From the IMG/VR virus record IMGVR_UViG_3300023257_000008, positions 62,001-126,000 of that record: DNA of 64,000 nt. One strand, written 5' to 3'. The translations under genes were made by a program, and so were the position numbers. The notes under the pieces were generated by a model. The model was not told the origin of the DNA, did not search any database, and worked only from the letters and a program-made list of their open reading frames with translations. Source of the DNA: a virus. Below are positions 8,362 through 16,874 of this stretch, one piece after another. Each line of letters begins with the position of its first letter. Position 1 is the stretch's first letter.

Positions 8362-9506
8362 TCACAGCAGGTCCGGTCCACGCACCCCTGGACGACAACA
8401 AGATCATCTCCAACCGGGTGCGGGGAATCTGGGCCTGGAACATCGCTCGCCGTCTCCACCTTGGGGGGCATCAGATCACGATGCTGCTTCCGGATTACAT
8501 GAGGACCCATGATCCGTTAGACCAGGACACCAGGGATTTCCGGCGGCTTTATCACCGAGGGTTCAAATCCTACCGGGCGGAGTGTCAGATGCTGGCACCC
8601 CAGATGGATGCCGCAATACTCGCCGCTGCGGTCGTCAACTGGATCCCCTCTGAACCCGTCAAGGGGAAGATGACGACCAAGGGGTACAAGGCAGGAGCTG
8701 TTATCCAGATCCCGTTCACACTGGCCCCACGGGTACTGGCTGATATGCGTCCGGCCAATCCCAAGTTAAACCTCGTCGGGTGCAAACTCTGCTCGGGTGT
8801 TTCCTATGGGGAAATGATAGATGCCGCCTACGGACTTCTCCTGGATTCCCACTGCAACCTCGTCGTGGCCAACGACCTCAAGAACCTCCACTGCAAGTAT
8901 CTGGTGTACCCCGACCGGACGGTTGTGTCGTACCTGGACAGGTGGGACGACTTCAACGTCGCCGTCAGTCAGGTGCTGACCGACGAGTACTACTCGACAG
9001 TCGTTGGGGGCATCCATCCCGTTGAGGTTTCCGAGGAAAAACTCCACTGGGCGAAGTACCTGTTCGACAAAATTGCGGACCTCTATCGAGATCGATTCCT
9101 GACGATCAAGGAGGGGGAACACCAGCATACCTTCGGGGCTATTGCTGTGAACATCCAGCCCGGCCTGTGGCTCTGTTCCCCTCGGCACAAGATGCCGGAC
9201 TTCACCAGCGCCGACGCTGTGGTGACCCGAGTGGATGTGGAGAACCTTGAGGTGAACACCCTGGCAGGGAAGGCCACCTTGAACGCACCGTACATGCTTG
9301 CGATGGGCGAAGGGCACAAGGCCCCAGCGGTCCTCCATCTCCATGAGCAAGTACCCGACTGGGACACCCTCCCCTATGCCCCGCCGGGGACCAAACGGGA
9401 CCGGATACAGTATGGGGAAGAAGGCTGTCATTCCTACATCAACATCAAGGGCCACGGATTTGTGGCCTGCCTGGATGAAGACTGTGCCGTTTGGAAGAAT
9501 TGCTGA
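8346..9506 (+). CDS. CoaB-like (phosphopantothenoylcysteine synthetase) / class II aldolase fusion
   Basis: 386 aa with two apparent modules. Residues 1-175: ILITAGPVHAPLDD, then IISNRVRGIWAWNIARRL and GGHQITML match the nucleotide-binding start of the CoaB half of Dfp/CoaBC, and AAILAAAVVNWIPSEPVKGK matches its AAVADW-type segment followed by a Lys-rich stretch. Residues about 220-350: FGAIAVNIQPGLWLCSPRHK, VVTRVDVE, GKATLNAPYML and LHLHEQ resemble class II aldolase/adducin folds, including a metal-site HLH. Predicted role is ligation or sugar-phosphate chemistry on a pantothenate-like or nucleotide-linked substrate; the exact reaction is not known. Confidence 0.65.
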   Translation: MANILITAGPVHAPLDDNKIISNRVRGIWAWNIARRLHLGGHQITMLLPDYMRTHDPLDQDTRDFRRLYHRGFKSYRAECQMLAPQMDAAILAAAVVNWIPSEPVKGKMTTKGYKAGAVIQIPFTLAPRVLADMRPANPKLNLVGCKLCSGVSYGEMIDAAYGLLLDSHCNLVVANDLKNLHCKYLVYPDRTVVSYLDRWDDFNVAVSQVLTDEYYSTVVGGIHPVEVSEEKLHWAKYLFDKIADLYRDRFLTIKEGEHQHTFGAIAVNIQPGLWLCSPRHKMPDFTSADAVVTRVDVENLEVNTLAGKATLNAPYMLAMGEGHKAPAVLHLHEQVPDWDTLPYAPPGTKRDRIQYGEEGCHSYINIKGHGFVACLDEDCAVWKNC

Positions 9507-9507
9507 G

Positions 9508-9533
9508 GATCATCTGGGGGAGGATCAGAGTAG
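9508..9533 (+). promoter_or_regulatory. Promoter-like element directly before the HD gene
   Basis: GATCATC-N13-GAGTAG, only 7 nt before the ATG at 9541. If GAGTAG acts as a -10 box, transcription would begin at or next to the A of the start codon. Confidence 0.75.
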
Positions 9534-9540
9534 ACTAGGT

Positions 9541-10098
9541 ATGAGTGAACGACTCACACAAGCCCTGGAGTTTGCAACACAGGCACACGGCGACCAGACT
9601 TACGGGGCGGACTTGTCCTACAGCACCCACCTCGTGGATGTGGTTGTGATCCTGAACGAGTTCGGCTACACCGAAGCCGCCGGAGAGGTGGAGATGCTGG
9701 TAGCGGCATACCTCCACGACGTGGTGGAGGACACCGAGGTCACCGAGGAACAGGTTGCGGAGAGGTTCGGCGTCAACGTCGCCCGGATGGTCCGCTTCTG
9801 CACGGACGAACCGGGACACAACCGGAAAACCCGGAAGACGAACACCTACGCCCGATGCCGTGCAGACCTGAACAAGGAACCCTGGGTGTACCTGCGGGGG
9901 TCCATCGTCAAGCTGGCTGATAGGCTGGCCAATATCAGGAACTGCCACGCTCACCGACCGGACCTCCTTCACATGTACTGGAAGGAGAAGGACACCTTCC
10001 GACAGGCCCTTAAGGTTTCCGGCGTGGCCGAACCTATGTGGGCTGAGTACGACCGACTGCTGGCCAATAAACCACCTAAGACACCGAGGCACAAATGA
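9541..10098 (+). CDS. HD-domain alarmone hydrolase-like (Mesh1/SpoT-type)
   Basis: 185 aa. The order ALEFATQAHGDQTY, YSTHLVDVV, AAYLHDVVEDTEVT and a later IVKLADRLANI is that of the SpoT/Mesh1 HD hydrolase domain: His of the first helix, the HD pair, the ED pair and the final Asp. Predicted to remove pyrophosphate from (p)ppGpp or hydrolyse a related nucleotide. No synthetase, TGS or ACT domain is present, so it is a stand-alone small hydrolase. Start codon at 9541 as noted is almost at the predicted transcription start. The stop overlaps the RNA ligase start (ATGA). Confidence 0.75.
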   Translation: MSERLTQALEFATQAHGDQTYGADLSYSTHLVDVVVILNEFGYTEAAGEVEMLVAAYLHDVVEDTEVTEEQVAERFGVNVARMVRFCTDEPGHNRKTRKTNTYARCRADLNKEPWVYLRGSIVKLADRLANIRNCHAHRPDLLHMYWKEKDTFRQALKVSGVAEPMWAEYDRLLANKPPKTPRHK

Positions 10099-11204
10099 GT
10101 ACCTTCACCGTCACTGTCACCCGCCTGCGGGCGGTCGAGAAGCACCCCAACACTGACCGGATGGAACTGGCCGTCGTCGGGGACTACCGAAGCTGCATCC
10201 TGATGGATCAGTACAGAGCCGGAGACCTCGTAGCGTACATTCCCGAGGCGGCGATCCTCCCCGACCCTGTCCTGGAACGTCTCAACATGAAAGATTCCTC
10301 CCTGCTTTCGGGTAAGGCCCGGAACAGGGTTAAGGCCATCCGACTCAGGGGACAGCTTTCACAAGGTATCTGCTACCCAGCGGAACCGGACTGGAAGGAA
10401 GGCCAGGACGTTGCGGAGATCCTGGGCATCATCAAGTACGTGCCACCCATCCCAGCACACCTGGGAGGACAGGTCTGGCCCGTTGGCCGGGAACACACCT
10501 GGAACTTCGACATCGAGAACGTAAAGCGCTGGCCGGATGTCCTCATCGAAGGTGAGCCAGTGGTGTTCTCCGAAAAGATCCACGGCACAGGGGCGTGTTT
10601 CGGAGTGATCCCTGGCGAGGACGCAGCGAATGAGCCACGGCTGTTGGTATCTTCCAAGGGGCTCTTCGCCAAGGGGTTGGCTTTTAAGGACGTCCCCGAG
10701 AACGACCACAACATCTACATCAGGGTGGCCCGACACGTTCAGGCCAAAGTCAGAATCCTTAAGATCTTCGGACACATGATTCGGGAGATGGGTCTCGCCG
10801 TCTACGTCTTGGGTGAGATTTACGGGATCCAGGATCTGAAGTACGGAGCCAACCCAGGGCAGGACGAGACCCTGGGGTTCCGGGTGTTCGCCATCTACGT
10901 GGGAGCACCCAGCAGAGGTGACTTCTCAGATGACCGCAACCTGGAGCGGCTCTGTGGACTGTTGGAGTGGCCTCGGGTGCCGGTGTTGTACCGGGGGCCT
11001 TTCAGCAAGGCCCTGATGCTGGAGCACACGAATGGACGGGAGACCGTGTCAGGTCAGGAGCTTCACATGAGGGAAGGTCTCGTAGTGACCACAGCGGAGG
11101 AACGGACGCACCCAGAACTGGGCCGGGTCATCCTCAAGAGCGTCAGTGCTGCCTACCTGACCCGGAAGGGAAAGAAGGGCGTGGAACTCACCGAGTTCGA
11201 CTAG
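10095..11204 (+). CDS. RNA ligase, Rnl5/DraRnl type
   Basis: 369 aa. The N-terminal 110 aa read as an OB-like domain (VGDYRSCILMDQYRAGDLVAYIPE). The nucleotidyltransferase core follows: EKIHGTG with the adenylated Lys near 160 (motif I), LGEIYG (motif III), EGLVV (motif IV) and ILKSVSAAYL (motif V). This layout is that of Deinococcus DR_B0094-type RNA ligase, which seals 3'-OH/5'-PO4 nicks. In phages such enzymes can repair tRNA or other RNA cut by host anticodon nucleases; that role is inference. Confidence 0.8.
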   Translation: MSTFTVTVTRLRAVEKHPNTDRMELAVVGDYRSCILMDQYRAGDLVAYIPEAAILPDPVLERLNMKDSSLLSGKARNRVKAIRLRGQLSQGICYPAEPDWKEGQDVAEILGIIKYVPPIPAHLGGQVWPVGREHTWNFDIENVKRWPDVLIEGEPVVFSEKIHGTGACFGVIPGEDAANEPRLLVSSKGLFAKGLAFKDVPENDHNIYIRVARHVQAKVRILKIFGHMIREMGLAVYVLGEIYGIQDLKYGANPGQDETLGFRVFAIYVGAPSRGDFSDDRNLERLCGLLEWPRVPVLYRGPFSKALMLEHTNGRETVSGQELHMREGLVVTTAEERTHPELGRVILKSVSAAYLTRKGKKGVELTEFD

Positions 11205-11213
11205 GAGCAACAG

Positions 11214-11612
11214 ATGGCCACAACCACCAGACTTTCCAAAGCACACGGACCACAGATCAAAGAGTCCCTACAGGCTCTTGGGTTCGCTGTAACTTCCCGT
11301 CCGTATCAGCGTGACGGGAGTGCCGAAGCGCTCCCAACTGCCATCTACGTTTACATCTCACTCCGTGACCACCGAACGTACCTCGGGTGCATCCGGTGGG
11401 TTTCCAATGTAGGGTGGCGAATGGAACTGGTACTGCCGACTCTGCACACGGAAGAGGAACTGGATTTGGCGATGAGCCAACTCCAAGGGACCAGGGCCAC
11501 GCTGAAAGAAGCGGGGGACACCTGGAACAAATACAAAAAGAGCAAGTCCCAGCGGAACTGGGCCGAACACCTCGGCGTCCTTGCCGCTTACTACACGGGC
11601 GGTATGGGGTAA
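11214..11612 (+). CDS. Unknown phage protein (132 aa)
   Basis: AGGAGCAACAG before the ATG. Basic, alpha/beta, with a C-terminal KYKKSKSQRNW segment that may bind nucleic acid. No family recognised. Last gene of the 9541-11612 transcription unit before the next promoter-like element. Confidence 0.6.
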   Translation: MATTTRLSKAHGPQIKESLQALGFAVTSRPYQRDGSAEALPTAIYVYISLRDHRTYLGCIRWVSNVGWRMELVLPTLHTEEELDLAMSQLQGTRATLKEAGDTWNKYKKSKSQRNWAEHLGVLAAYYTGGMG

Positions 11613-11617
11613 AAAGG

Positions 11618-11643
11618 GATCATCTCAGCCGACCCCAGAGTAG
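11618..11643 (+). promoter_or_regulatory. Promoter-like element upstream of rIIA operon
   Basis: GATCATC-N13-GAGTAG on the plus strand, 21 nt before the ATG at 11665. Confidence 0.75.
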
Positions 11644-11664
11644 ACTGTGTGTAGGGAGGTTGCG

Positions 11665-11904
11665 ATGACGATGACCAAAGGCCAGCAAGAGTTCCTTGAC
11701 CAGTACACCAGGAAGCTGATGGTGGACTGGTGCCAGCGGGCACTGACGAGAACCATGTCGCTGTGTATGGATAACAGCGTCTTCACACAGCATGCCAAAG
11801 ACAAAAAATGGATCTCCATCACAGGGTCCGGGCAAGGTCCCAAAATAGAGATCCGCATCCTTTCATCTGGGTGGGCAACTGCCGCCCGTTTCCTGAAGAG
11901 GTAA
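11665..11904 (+). CDS. Small unknown protein upstream of rIIA
   Basis: 79 aa; GGGAGG precedes the ATG. Contains MTKGQQEFLDQYTRKLM and several basic residues. Seven nt separate it from rIIA, so it is co-transcribed with it. Function unknown. Confidence 0.55.
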   Translation: MTMTKGQQEFLDQYTRKLMVDWCQRALTRTMSLCMDNSVFTQHAKDKKWISITGSGQGPKIEIRILSSGWATAARFLKR

Positions 11905-11911
11905 GTCCCAA

Positions 11912-13969
11912 ATGAGGACGAACACCGACCCGAGAGTGGTGAAGGACAGCGGCATCCAGGCCGAGGGAACCTTCGGGATCTCCTTCGAGAACCAGACGCA
12001 CATCATGATGATCCTGCGTGACACGCTCTACACCGATAAGGTACTGGCGGTCCTGCGGGAGTATGCCTCCAACGCCTGGGACGCCCACCGGGACGCTGGG
12101 AAGCCCGACGTCCCCATTAAGGTGACGTTGCCCACCGTAATGGAACCCAACCTGATCATCCGTGACTACGGGTTGGGGATGTCCGACGACGACGTGTTCC
12201 GCATCTACACCCAGTACGGCGAGAGCACCAAGCGGGACTCGGACAATGCGGTCGGGATGCTTGGCATCGGTTCCAAGTCAGGCTTCGCCTACTCGGACAG
12301 CTTCACTGTCACCTCCTGGCACGGTGGTGTGAAGCGGGTGTACGTTGCGGTGCTGGACGCCACGAACGCAGGCGAAATGAAACGCCTCTACGAGGAAATC
12401 TGCGGGGACGAGACCGGAGTGGAGATCCAGATCCCGGTGCAACCCCAAGACGTCGCTGAGTTCGAGACCAAGGCCCAGCGCCTGTTCCCCTACTTCACCC
12501 CGCTCCCTGAGATCAACTGCACCCTCCCCACGTTGGAGAAAACGGTTGGCACCCACGGCTACTACTCGGGTTCAGGACGCCAGGGCTGGGTCGCCATCAT
12601 GGGTTGCGTGCCCTACCGCATCAACGTCGACCAACTTCCCGCCGATGCAGACGTTTCCTACAGCATCCTGCACAGGACCAGCGGGGCGCTCTTCTTCGCC
12701 ATCGGGGACGTTCAGGTTTCCGCCAACCGGGAGGAACTGAAGTACTCGGACAGTACGAAGAAGGCCCTCATCCGCAAATTCCAGCTCCTCCAGGAAGACT
12801 ACGTTGAGGACATGCTCAAGACCCTGCGGAGCAGGAAGGCCAACCACTGGGAGCGACGCATCAAGATCAGCAACGTCAAACACTCCCTAAAGCTCCCAGT
12901 CCCCGACTCCTTCAAGGAGTTCGCAGCCACCTCGGTGGCCCTGTACAAGCAGGAAGAGGCCCCCGACCTGTTCACCATCATGATGGGGGACCGGGGAATA
13001 GGCCTCCCAGTGAACGGCTACACCAAGCTCGTAATCCAGGATGACCGCCGACCACTGGCTGGCTTTTACCTGGACTACCACGACTTCGTCATTAAGGTGC
13101 CCAAGGGTACCGACTTGGACGCAGTCCGCAAGGAACTGGACGCAGTCCTAGAAAAGGCCAAACTGACGGGCATCCCCATCGAGAACCTGTCCAACTACAC
13201 CTGGGCGGAGCAATACACCCAGACGGGGTCGATACGGATCCCCAACAAGAAACATCAGGTCAAGGCCTTCGCCCTGAAGGAGGACACCCGCTGCTTCCGG
13301 CATCCTTGGTCCGACAACTGGAAGATCAAAAAACGGGAACCGACCGATGTTGACGTGTACATCGTCATGGAAAAATTCCAGGAGGTAGGCAACGAGGACT
13401 TCTACACCCTCTACAGCCAAGACAGAGATCTGGCCAAGGGCCTGGGCATCGAGATGCCTCCCGTGTACGGGTACAAGAGCACGGAAAAGAACCCCGTGGC
13501 CCCCGACACCCTCAAGGGCACATCCTACCGGGAATGGCGGGTCGGATTCTTCCGCTCGCAACTCACCCCTGAGCGGAAGAAGATCCTCCAGACCCTCCGC
13601 TGGGCCGACGTGTTCAGCGACTGCGACTGGGACTTCCGCTCCGTGATAAGAAACACTGATGAGTTCCTGGCCCTCCTGCACCAGGAACTGGGCGGCTGGC
13701 ATCTCCTCTACAAGTACTTCCGCCACTACGCCAAGGCCCGTCGCCTCAAGGTGGACAACAGGAACACCCTGAACAGTCTGCTGCAAACACTGGGGGAGAA
13801 CAGTGTTCCCTACAAGGCTGACATAGCAACGCAGGAAATGAAGGACACCTATCCCCTGTTCGTTGCCCACCGGGGCATCTACAAACTCCGGGGAAAGCAG
13901 GCCAAACTGTGGTTCGATTACATTCGTATGGTAGACCGGGATCATCTGGCGAGCCAGCAGAGTAGTTAG
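11912..13969 (+). CDS. rIIA: rIIA-like GHKL ATPase
   Basis: 685 aa, close to T4 rIIA (725 aa). LREYASNAWDAH near residue 50 is the N-box of GHKL ATPases, IIRDYGLGMSDDDV the G1 box, and GMLGIGSKSGFAYSDSF the G2/lid region. The remainder is the poorly conserved rIIA body. In T4, rIIA and rIIB are membrane-associated and block exclusion by lambda Rex. It is followed 24 nt later by rIIB. The last codons (DHLASQQSS) are written by the next promoter element. Confidence 0.85.
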   Translation: MRTNTDPRVVKDSGIQAEGTFGISFENQTHIMMILRDTLYTDKVLAVLREYASNAWDAHRDAGKPDVPIKVTLPTVMEPNLIIRDYGLGMSDDDVFRIYTQYGESTKRDSDNAVGMLGIGSKSGFAYSDSFTVTSWHGGVKRVYVAVLDATNAGEMKRLYEEICGDETGVEIQIPVQPQDVAEFETKAQRLFPYFTPLPEINCTLPTLEKTVGTHGYYSGSGRQGWVAIMGCVPYRINVDQLPADADVSYSILHRTSGALFFAIGDVQVSANREELKYSDSTKKALIRKFQLLQEDYVEDMLKTLRSRKANHWERRIKISNVKHSLKLPVPDSFKEFAATSVALYKQEEAPDLFTIMMGDRGIGLPVNGYTKLVIQDDRRPLAGFYLDYHDFVIKVPKGTDLDAVRKELDAVLEKAKLTGIPIENLSNYTWAEQYTQTGSIRIPNKKHQVKAFALKEDTRCFRHPWSDNWKIKKREPTDVDVYIVMEKFQEVGNEDFYTLYSQDRDLAKGLGIEMPPVYGYKSTEKNPVAPDTLKGTSYREWRVGFFRSQLTPERKKILQTLRWADVFSDCDWDFRSVIRNTDEFLALLHQELGGWHLLYKYFRHYAKARRLKVDNRNTLNSLLQTLGENSVPYKADIATQEMKDTYPLFVAHRGIYKLRGKQAKLWFDYIRMVDRDHLASQQSS
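13940..13965 (+). promoter_or_regulatory. Promoter-like element inside rIIA 3' end, for rIIB
   Basis: GATCATC-N13-GAGTAG overlapping the final rIIA codons, 28 nt before the rIIB start. This would let rIIB be expressed apart from rIIA. Confidence 0.75.
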
Positions 13970-13993
13970 AGTGTCACAACGGAGGAGGAACCT

Positions 13994-14971
13994 ATGAGCT
14001 ACGTTTACACGGTTACGAAAGAGAGCGTCACGGTCATGGTGGAGGGCAAGCCCATCACCGTGTCCAAGGACTCCCTGAACTTCACGGGCCTGCGGGATGC
14101 CCTGATGGCAGAGGATTGGGATGCCGTGCCCGGCTACCTGACGGTGGCCAAGGGCGTGGAGTCCTGGGCCAAGGGCAACTTCACGGTGAAGGGCGGCAGC
14201 GTCTACTGCAAGGGTGAGGCGGTCCCCACCAACCTGAACCAGCGGATCCTCGAAGCCGCCACCCAGGGCAGCGACCCGACCTACCTGATGAAGTTCTGGG
14301 AGCGCCTCCAGGCGAACCCGTCCTGGAGTTCCGTGACCCAGCTCTTCGGGTTCCTGAAGCACGAGGGCATCCCCATCGACCAGGACGGCTGCTTCCTGGC
14401 GTACAAGTCGGTGCGGCGGGACTACATGGATCACCACAGCCGCACGGTGGCGAACACCATCGGGTCCGAACACGAGATGCCCCGTAACAAGATCTCGGAC
14501 GACCCGACGAAGGCGTGCCACATCGGCTACCACGTCGGGGCGCTGGGCTATGCCAGCACCTTTCACGCCGGGGACGGAAGCCGCATCGTGATCTGCAAGG
14601 TGGACCCGGCGGACGTTGTGTGCATCCCCCATGACGTCGACCAGATGAAGATGCGGGTGTGCAAGTACAAGGTGATTGGACACCACGCCCACCAGCTCCC
14701 CTCCTCCACGATGGCGACGATGTCCAAGGGTTCGGCGGTCAAGAAGAGCCGCAAGGTCAAGAAGGCCGAGAAGAAGATCGATGCGAAGAACCACCGGCTG
14801 GATGAGGCCGAGTACGCCCGGCTGGACGGCTGCGACAACTTCCAGCTCTTGGAGGAGAGCCTCAAGACCCTGCGGAAGTACGCCGCCCACCACCTGAGGA
14901 TCGTCGGGGCCTGCAAGATCCCTGGTGGAAAGCTGGCCCTCGTGGATGCCATCCTGAAGGTCCAGGGGTAG
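13994..14971 (+). CDS. rIIB: rIIB-like protein
   Basis: 325 aa, about the T4 rIIB length. GCFLAYKSVRRDYMDHHS, the IGYHVGALGYAS segment and VDPADVVCIPHD are characteristic of rIIB proteins. GGAGGAGG lies 6 nt before the ATG. Residues about 245-265 are strongly basic (KKSRKVKKAEKK). It acts with rIIA, judged from known T4 genetics and the adjacent position here. Confidence 0.8.
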   Translation: MSYVYTVTKESVTVMVEGKPITVSKDSLNFTGLRDALMAEDWDAVPGYLTVAKGVESWAKGNFTVKGGSVYCKGEAVPTNLNQRILEAATQGSDPTYLMKFWERLQANPSWSSVTQLFGFLKHEGIPIDQDGCFLAYKSVRRDYMDHHSRTVANTIGSEHEMPRNKISDDPTKACHIGYHVGALGYASTFHAGDGSRIVICKVDPADVVCIPHDVDQMKMRVCKYKVIGHHAHQLPSSTMATMSKGSAVKKSRKVKKAEKKIDAKNHRLDEAEYARLDGCDNFQLLEESLKTLRKYAAHHLRIVGACKIPGGKLALVDAILKVQG

Positions 14972-15477
14972 AGTACTTCCGCTCGCAACCCTGAAGAAAT
15001 GCTCTCCTCCAAAACCAGTCGTAAAAGCGAGGTGGCATCTCGGGCGTAGTCCGTTGCCTTGTGGAGAGCATGCCGCCGTTTCCTGACCATGTCCTCAGAA
15101 TTTTGTTTATGTGTGCCTAGTCTAAGATGTTTAGGATTGCAACAGCCAGGTGTGTCACAGGAATGCAAAACACAGGATTTTCCCGGTTCTTTCAAGTGAG
15201 TTAAAGCCCAAGCTACTCTGTGTGCCATCCAGGGTTTCCCATTCATCATAAACTGACCGTAACCCTTCCCGGTACAGGATGCCTGCCACAACCAACAATC
15301 ATCTTCCTTTAGGACAGACACCTTTTTCCAGAACCTTTCCTGAAGAGCACCGTCATCTAACGCTTGTCTCCTTTTTGTAGGATGGTGGTAGTTATAACAA
15401 CTTTTGCACATCCCACGAGCAAATTTCTTAACTGTGTCCCAATCTCTACCACAACGTTGACAAACATTCGTCTTCAT
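14563..15477 (-). CDS. HNH homing endonuclease with antisense read-through tail
   Basis: The functional part is at 15477 to about 15000: an N-terminal CQRCGRDW...CKSCY zinc finger, then CWLWQASCTGKGYGQF, AHRVAWAL and HSCDTPGCCNPKHLRLGT, which is the HNH_3 type with Cys-ligated zinc. No stop follows the HNH domain; the frame runs on for about 410 nt antisense through the 3' end of rIIB, giving a tail with no conserved look. The ATG at 15477 begins 2 nt after the tnpB stop at 15480, so the two may be co-expressed as one cassette. Confidence 0.7.
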   Translation of the reverse strand: MKTNVCQRCGRDWDTVKKFARGMCKSCYNYHHPTKRRQALDDGALQERFWKKVSVLKEDDCWLWQASCTGKGYGQFMMNGKPWMAHRVAWALTHLKEPGKSCVLHSCDTPGCCNPKHLRLGTHKQNSEDMVRKRRHALHKATDYARDATSLLRLVLEESISSGLRAEVLYPWTFRMASTRASFPPGILQAPTILRWWAAYFRRVLRLSSKSWKLSQPSSRAYSASSSRWFFASIFFSAFLTLRLFLTAEPLDIVAIVEEGSWWAWCPITLYLHTRIFIWSTSWGMHTTSAGSTLQITMRLPSPA

Positions 15478-15479
15478 AG

Positions 15480-16751
15480 TCAACAATGCTGTAGTAATTT
15501 TTTACTTTCATTGTCTTTTATAGTGGCGGGGACTATAGACTCCCGCCCTTCGTCAAACAAACCATCAGAAGTCCAAAAGAACCCTTTGCGATTTATTTGA
15601 CTTAGCCGTACCCACCATGGGATCTCAAAGAGACCGAGTTTCAAGTTGGAAGCCGCATTCAAATCAGCATCAGTGGTAAAGCCACATTTGCCACATTTGA
15701 ACGTCTTGCCTTTCCTGTTACTCTTACGGACCCAGCCACACAAGCTACACCTCTGAGACCTGAACTCGTTCGCAACCTCTCGAAAAAGGAAACCTTCCTC
15801 CTCTGAGAGACGAACAAGTTTGTCTTTGATCAAAGTGTAACGCCAATGTGACATGTATCGTGAACTCCGCTTTGATAAGCGGAGATGCTTGATCTTTTCA
15901 AAACGAACTTCCCTTACGTCCTTGAAGTTGAGTTGGTTCAATGACCAATGAATGTAGTTTTTACGATGCTCTTGGGCGCAACGAAAACCATTCGATCCCT
16001 TTTGCTTACGAGCAAGTTTTGCTTGGATCGTTTGGAGGTTATGCCCGTGAGGACACGACAGTGTCGTTGCACCATTTGAAAGAGTCAGCGCAGTTGTTAT
16101 ACCTTGGTCTGCACCAACTACCTGACTCCCTGAAGCGTTTTTGTTTGGTACTTCGTAAACTAAATGTAGTGTGTCCTCAGAGATTCTAACACACACTTTC
16201 AGGATCCCCTTAGTCTGCCACTTGTTAGAACATCGAGTTCTTTTGATAGGGATTCTAATGTATGGAGTCCCAAGGGATGAGAGTTGGACAAACAAAAAGA
16301 GGTCTGTCTCTTGGAAACCCACAAAGCGTGAATCTAATTCCAGCTTGATTCCTGAAGCGTTTGGCTTAACAAGAGGTTGCTGGTCAATTTTCGACTGAAG
16401 GCGTTTGTACTTGCCTCCTTCTCGCTGAAGGTTGGCTAACACAAAAAGTTGTTTCCGTCGTTTTTCTGTTGCTGCCTTGAGCATCATGATAGCTTGTTTA
16501 CCAGCAGCTTGTTGAAGCCTTGCTGACATCTCTGTTGGGAACTGTTTGAGGTATTTTGTGGGTAGAAGGCTCTTACCTTTGAAATCCAGCCTGTTTGAGC
16601 TTGGATGAACTCCCCATGTTGAAAAACCATTCTCCCATATATCGTTTATGATTTGTTGGGTAAAAAGGCGGTACTCTCCGATAAGCTCTCCTACCAATTG
16701 CACCTTACCTGGGTTTGTAAACCGCAAACTATGGGCAGAAGACCTAATCAT
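15480..16751 (-). CDS. tnpB: TnpB RNA-guided nuclease homologue (IS200/IS605-like)
   Basis: 423 aa. GADQGITTAL carries the first RuvC Asp, VRFEKIKHLR the Glu, CSLCG...CGKCG the zinc ribbon, and DADLNAASNL the final Asp, so the nuclease looks intact. No TnpA transposase lies beside it. The omega-RNA of TnpB systems normally spans the tnpB 3' end; a GC-rich inverted repeat at about 15522-15548 (GGCGGGG...CCCGCC) fits. AAGGTGGC precedes the ATG. It sits between rIIB and virion genes. Confidence 0.85.
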   Translation of the reverse strand: MIRSSAHSLRFTNPGKVQLVGELIGEYRLFTQQIINDIWENGFSTWGVHPSSNRLDFKGKSLLPTKYLKQFPTEMSARLQQAAGKQAIMMLKAATEKRRKQLFVLANLQREGGKYKRLQSKIDQQPLVKPNASGIKLELDSRFVGFQETDLFLFVQLSSLGTPYIRIPIKRTRCSNKWQTKGILKVCVRISEDTLHLVYEVPNKNASGSQVVGADQGITTALTLSNGATTLSCPHGHNLQTIQAKLARKQKGSNGFRCAQEHRKNYIHWSLNQLNFKDVREVRFEKIKHLRLSKRSSRYMSHWRYTLIKDKLVRLSEEEGFLFREVANEFRSQRCSLCGWVRKSNRKGKTFKCGKCGFTTDADLNAASNLKLGLFEIPWWVRLSQINRKGFFWTSDGLFDEGRESIVPATIKDNESKKLLQHC

Positions 16752-16849
16752 TTAGCCACCTTAAGTTCCCAACCCCATGATCGTAGTTTACTAAAGGAAA
16801 ACAGAAAATACAAGCCTTCTTACCGAAGCAGACGATACCCCCACTATAA

Positions 16850-16874
16850 CCAGTAGACCCAAGATGTCTACTGG
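16850..16874. repeat. Hairpin upstream of tnpB (candidate IS left-end hairpin)
   Basis: CCAGTAGAC, a 7-nt loop, then GTCTACTGG: a perfect 9-bp stem without a T-run, about 100 nt upstream of the tnpB start. IS200/IS605 elements carry subterminal hairpins at the left end, which this resembles. It also lies 58 nt before the virion gene at 16932, so a regulatory role is possible. Confidence 0.5.

Noticed and set aside
13148-14893. 581-codon minus frame opposite rIIA and rIIB
   Set aside because: Both rII genes have family motifs, ribosome sites and promoters; the antisense frame is a Leu/Val/His-rich shadow.
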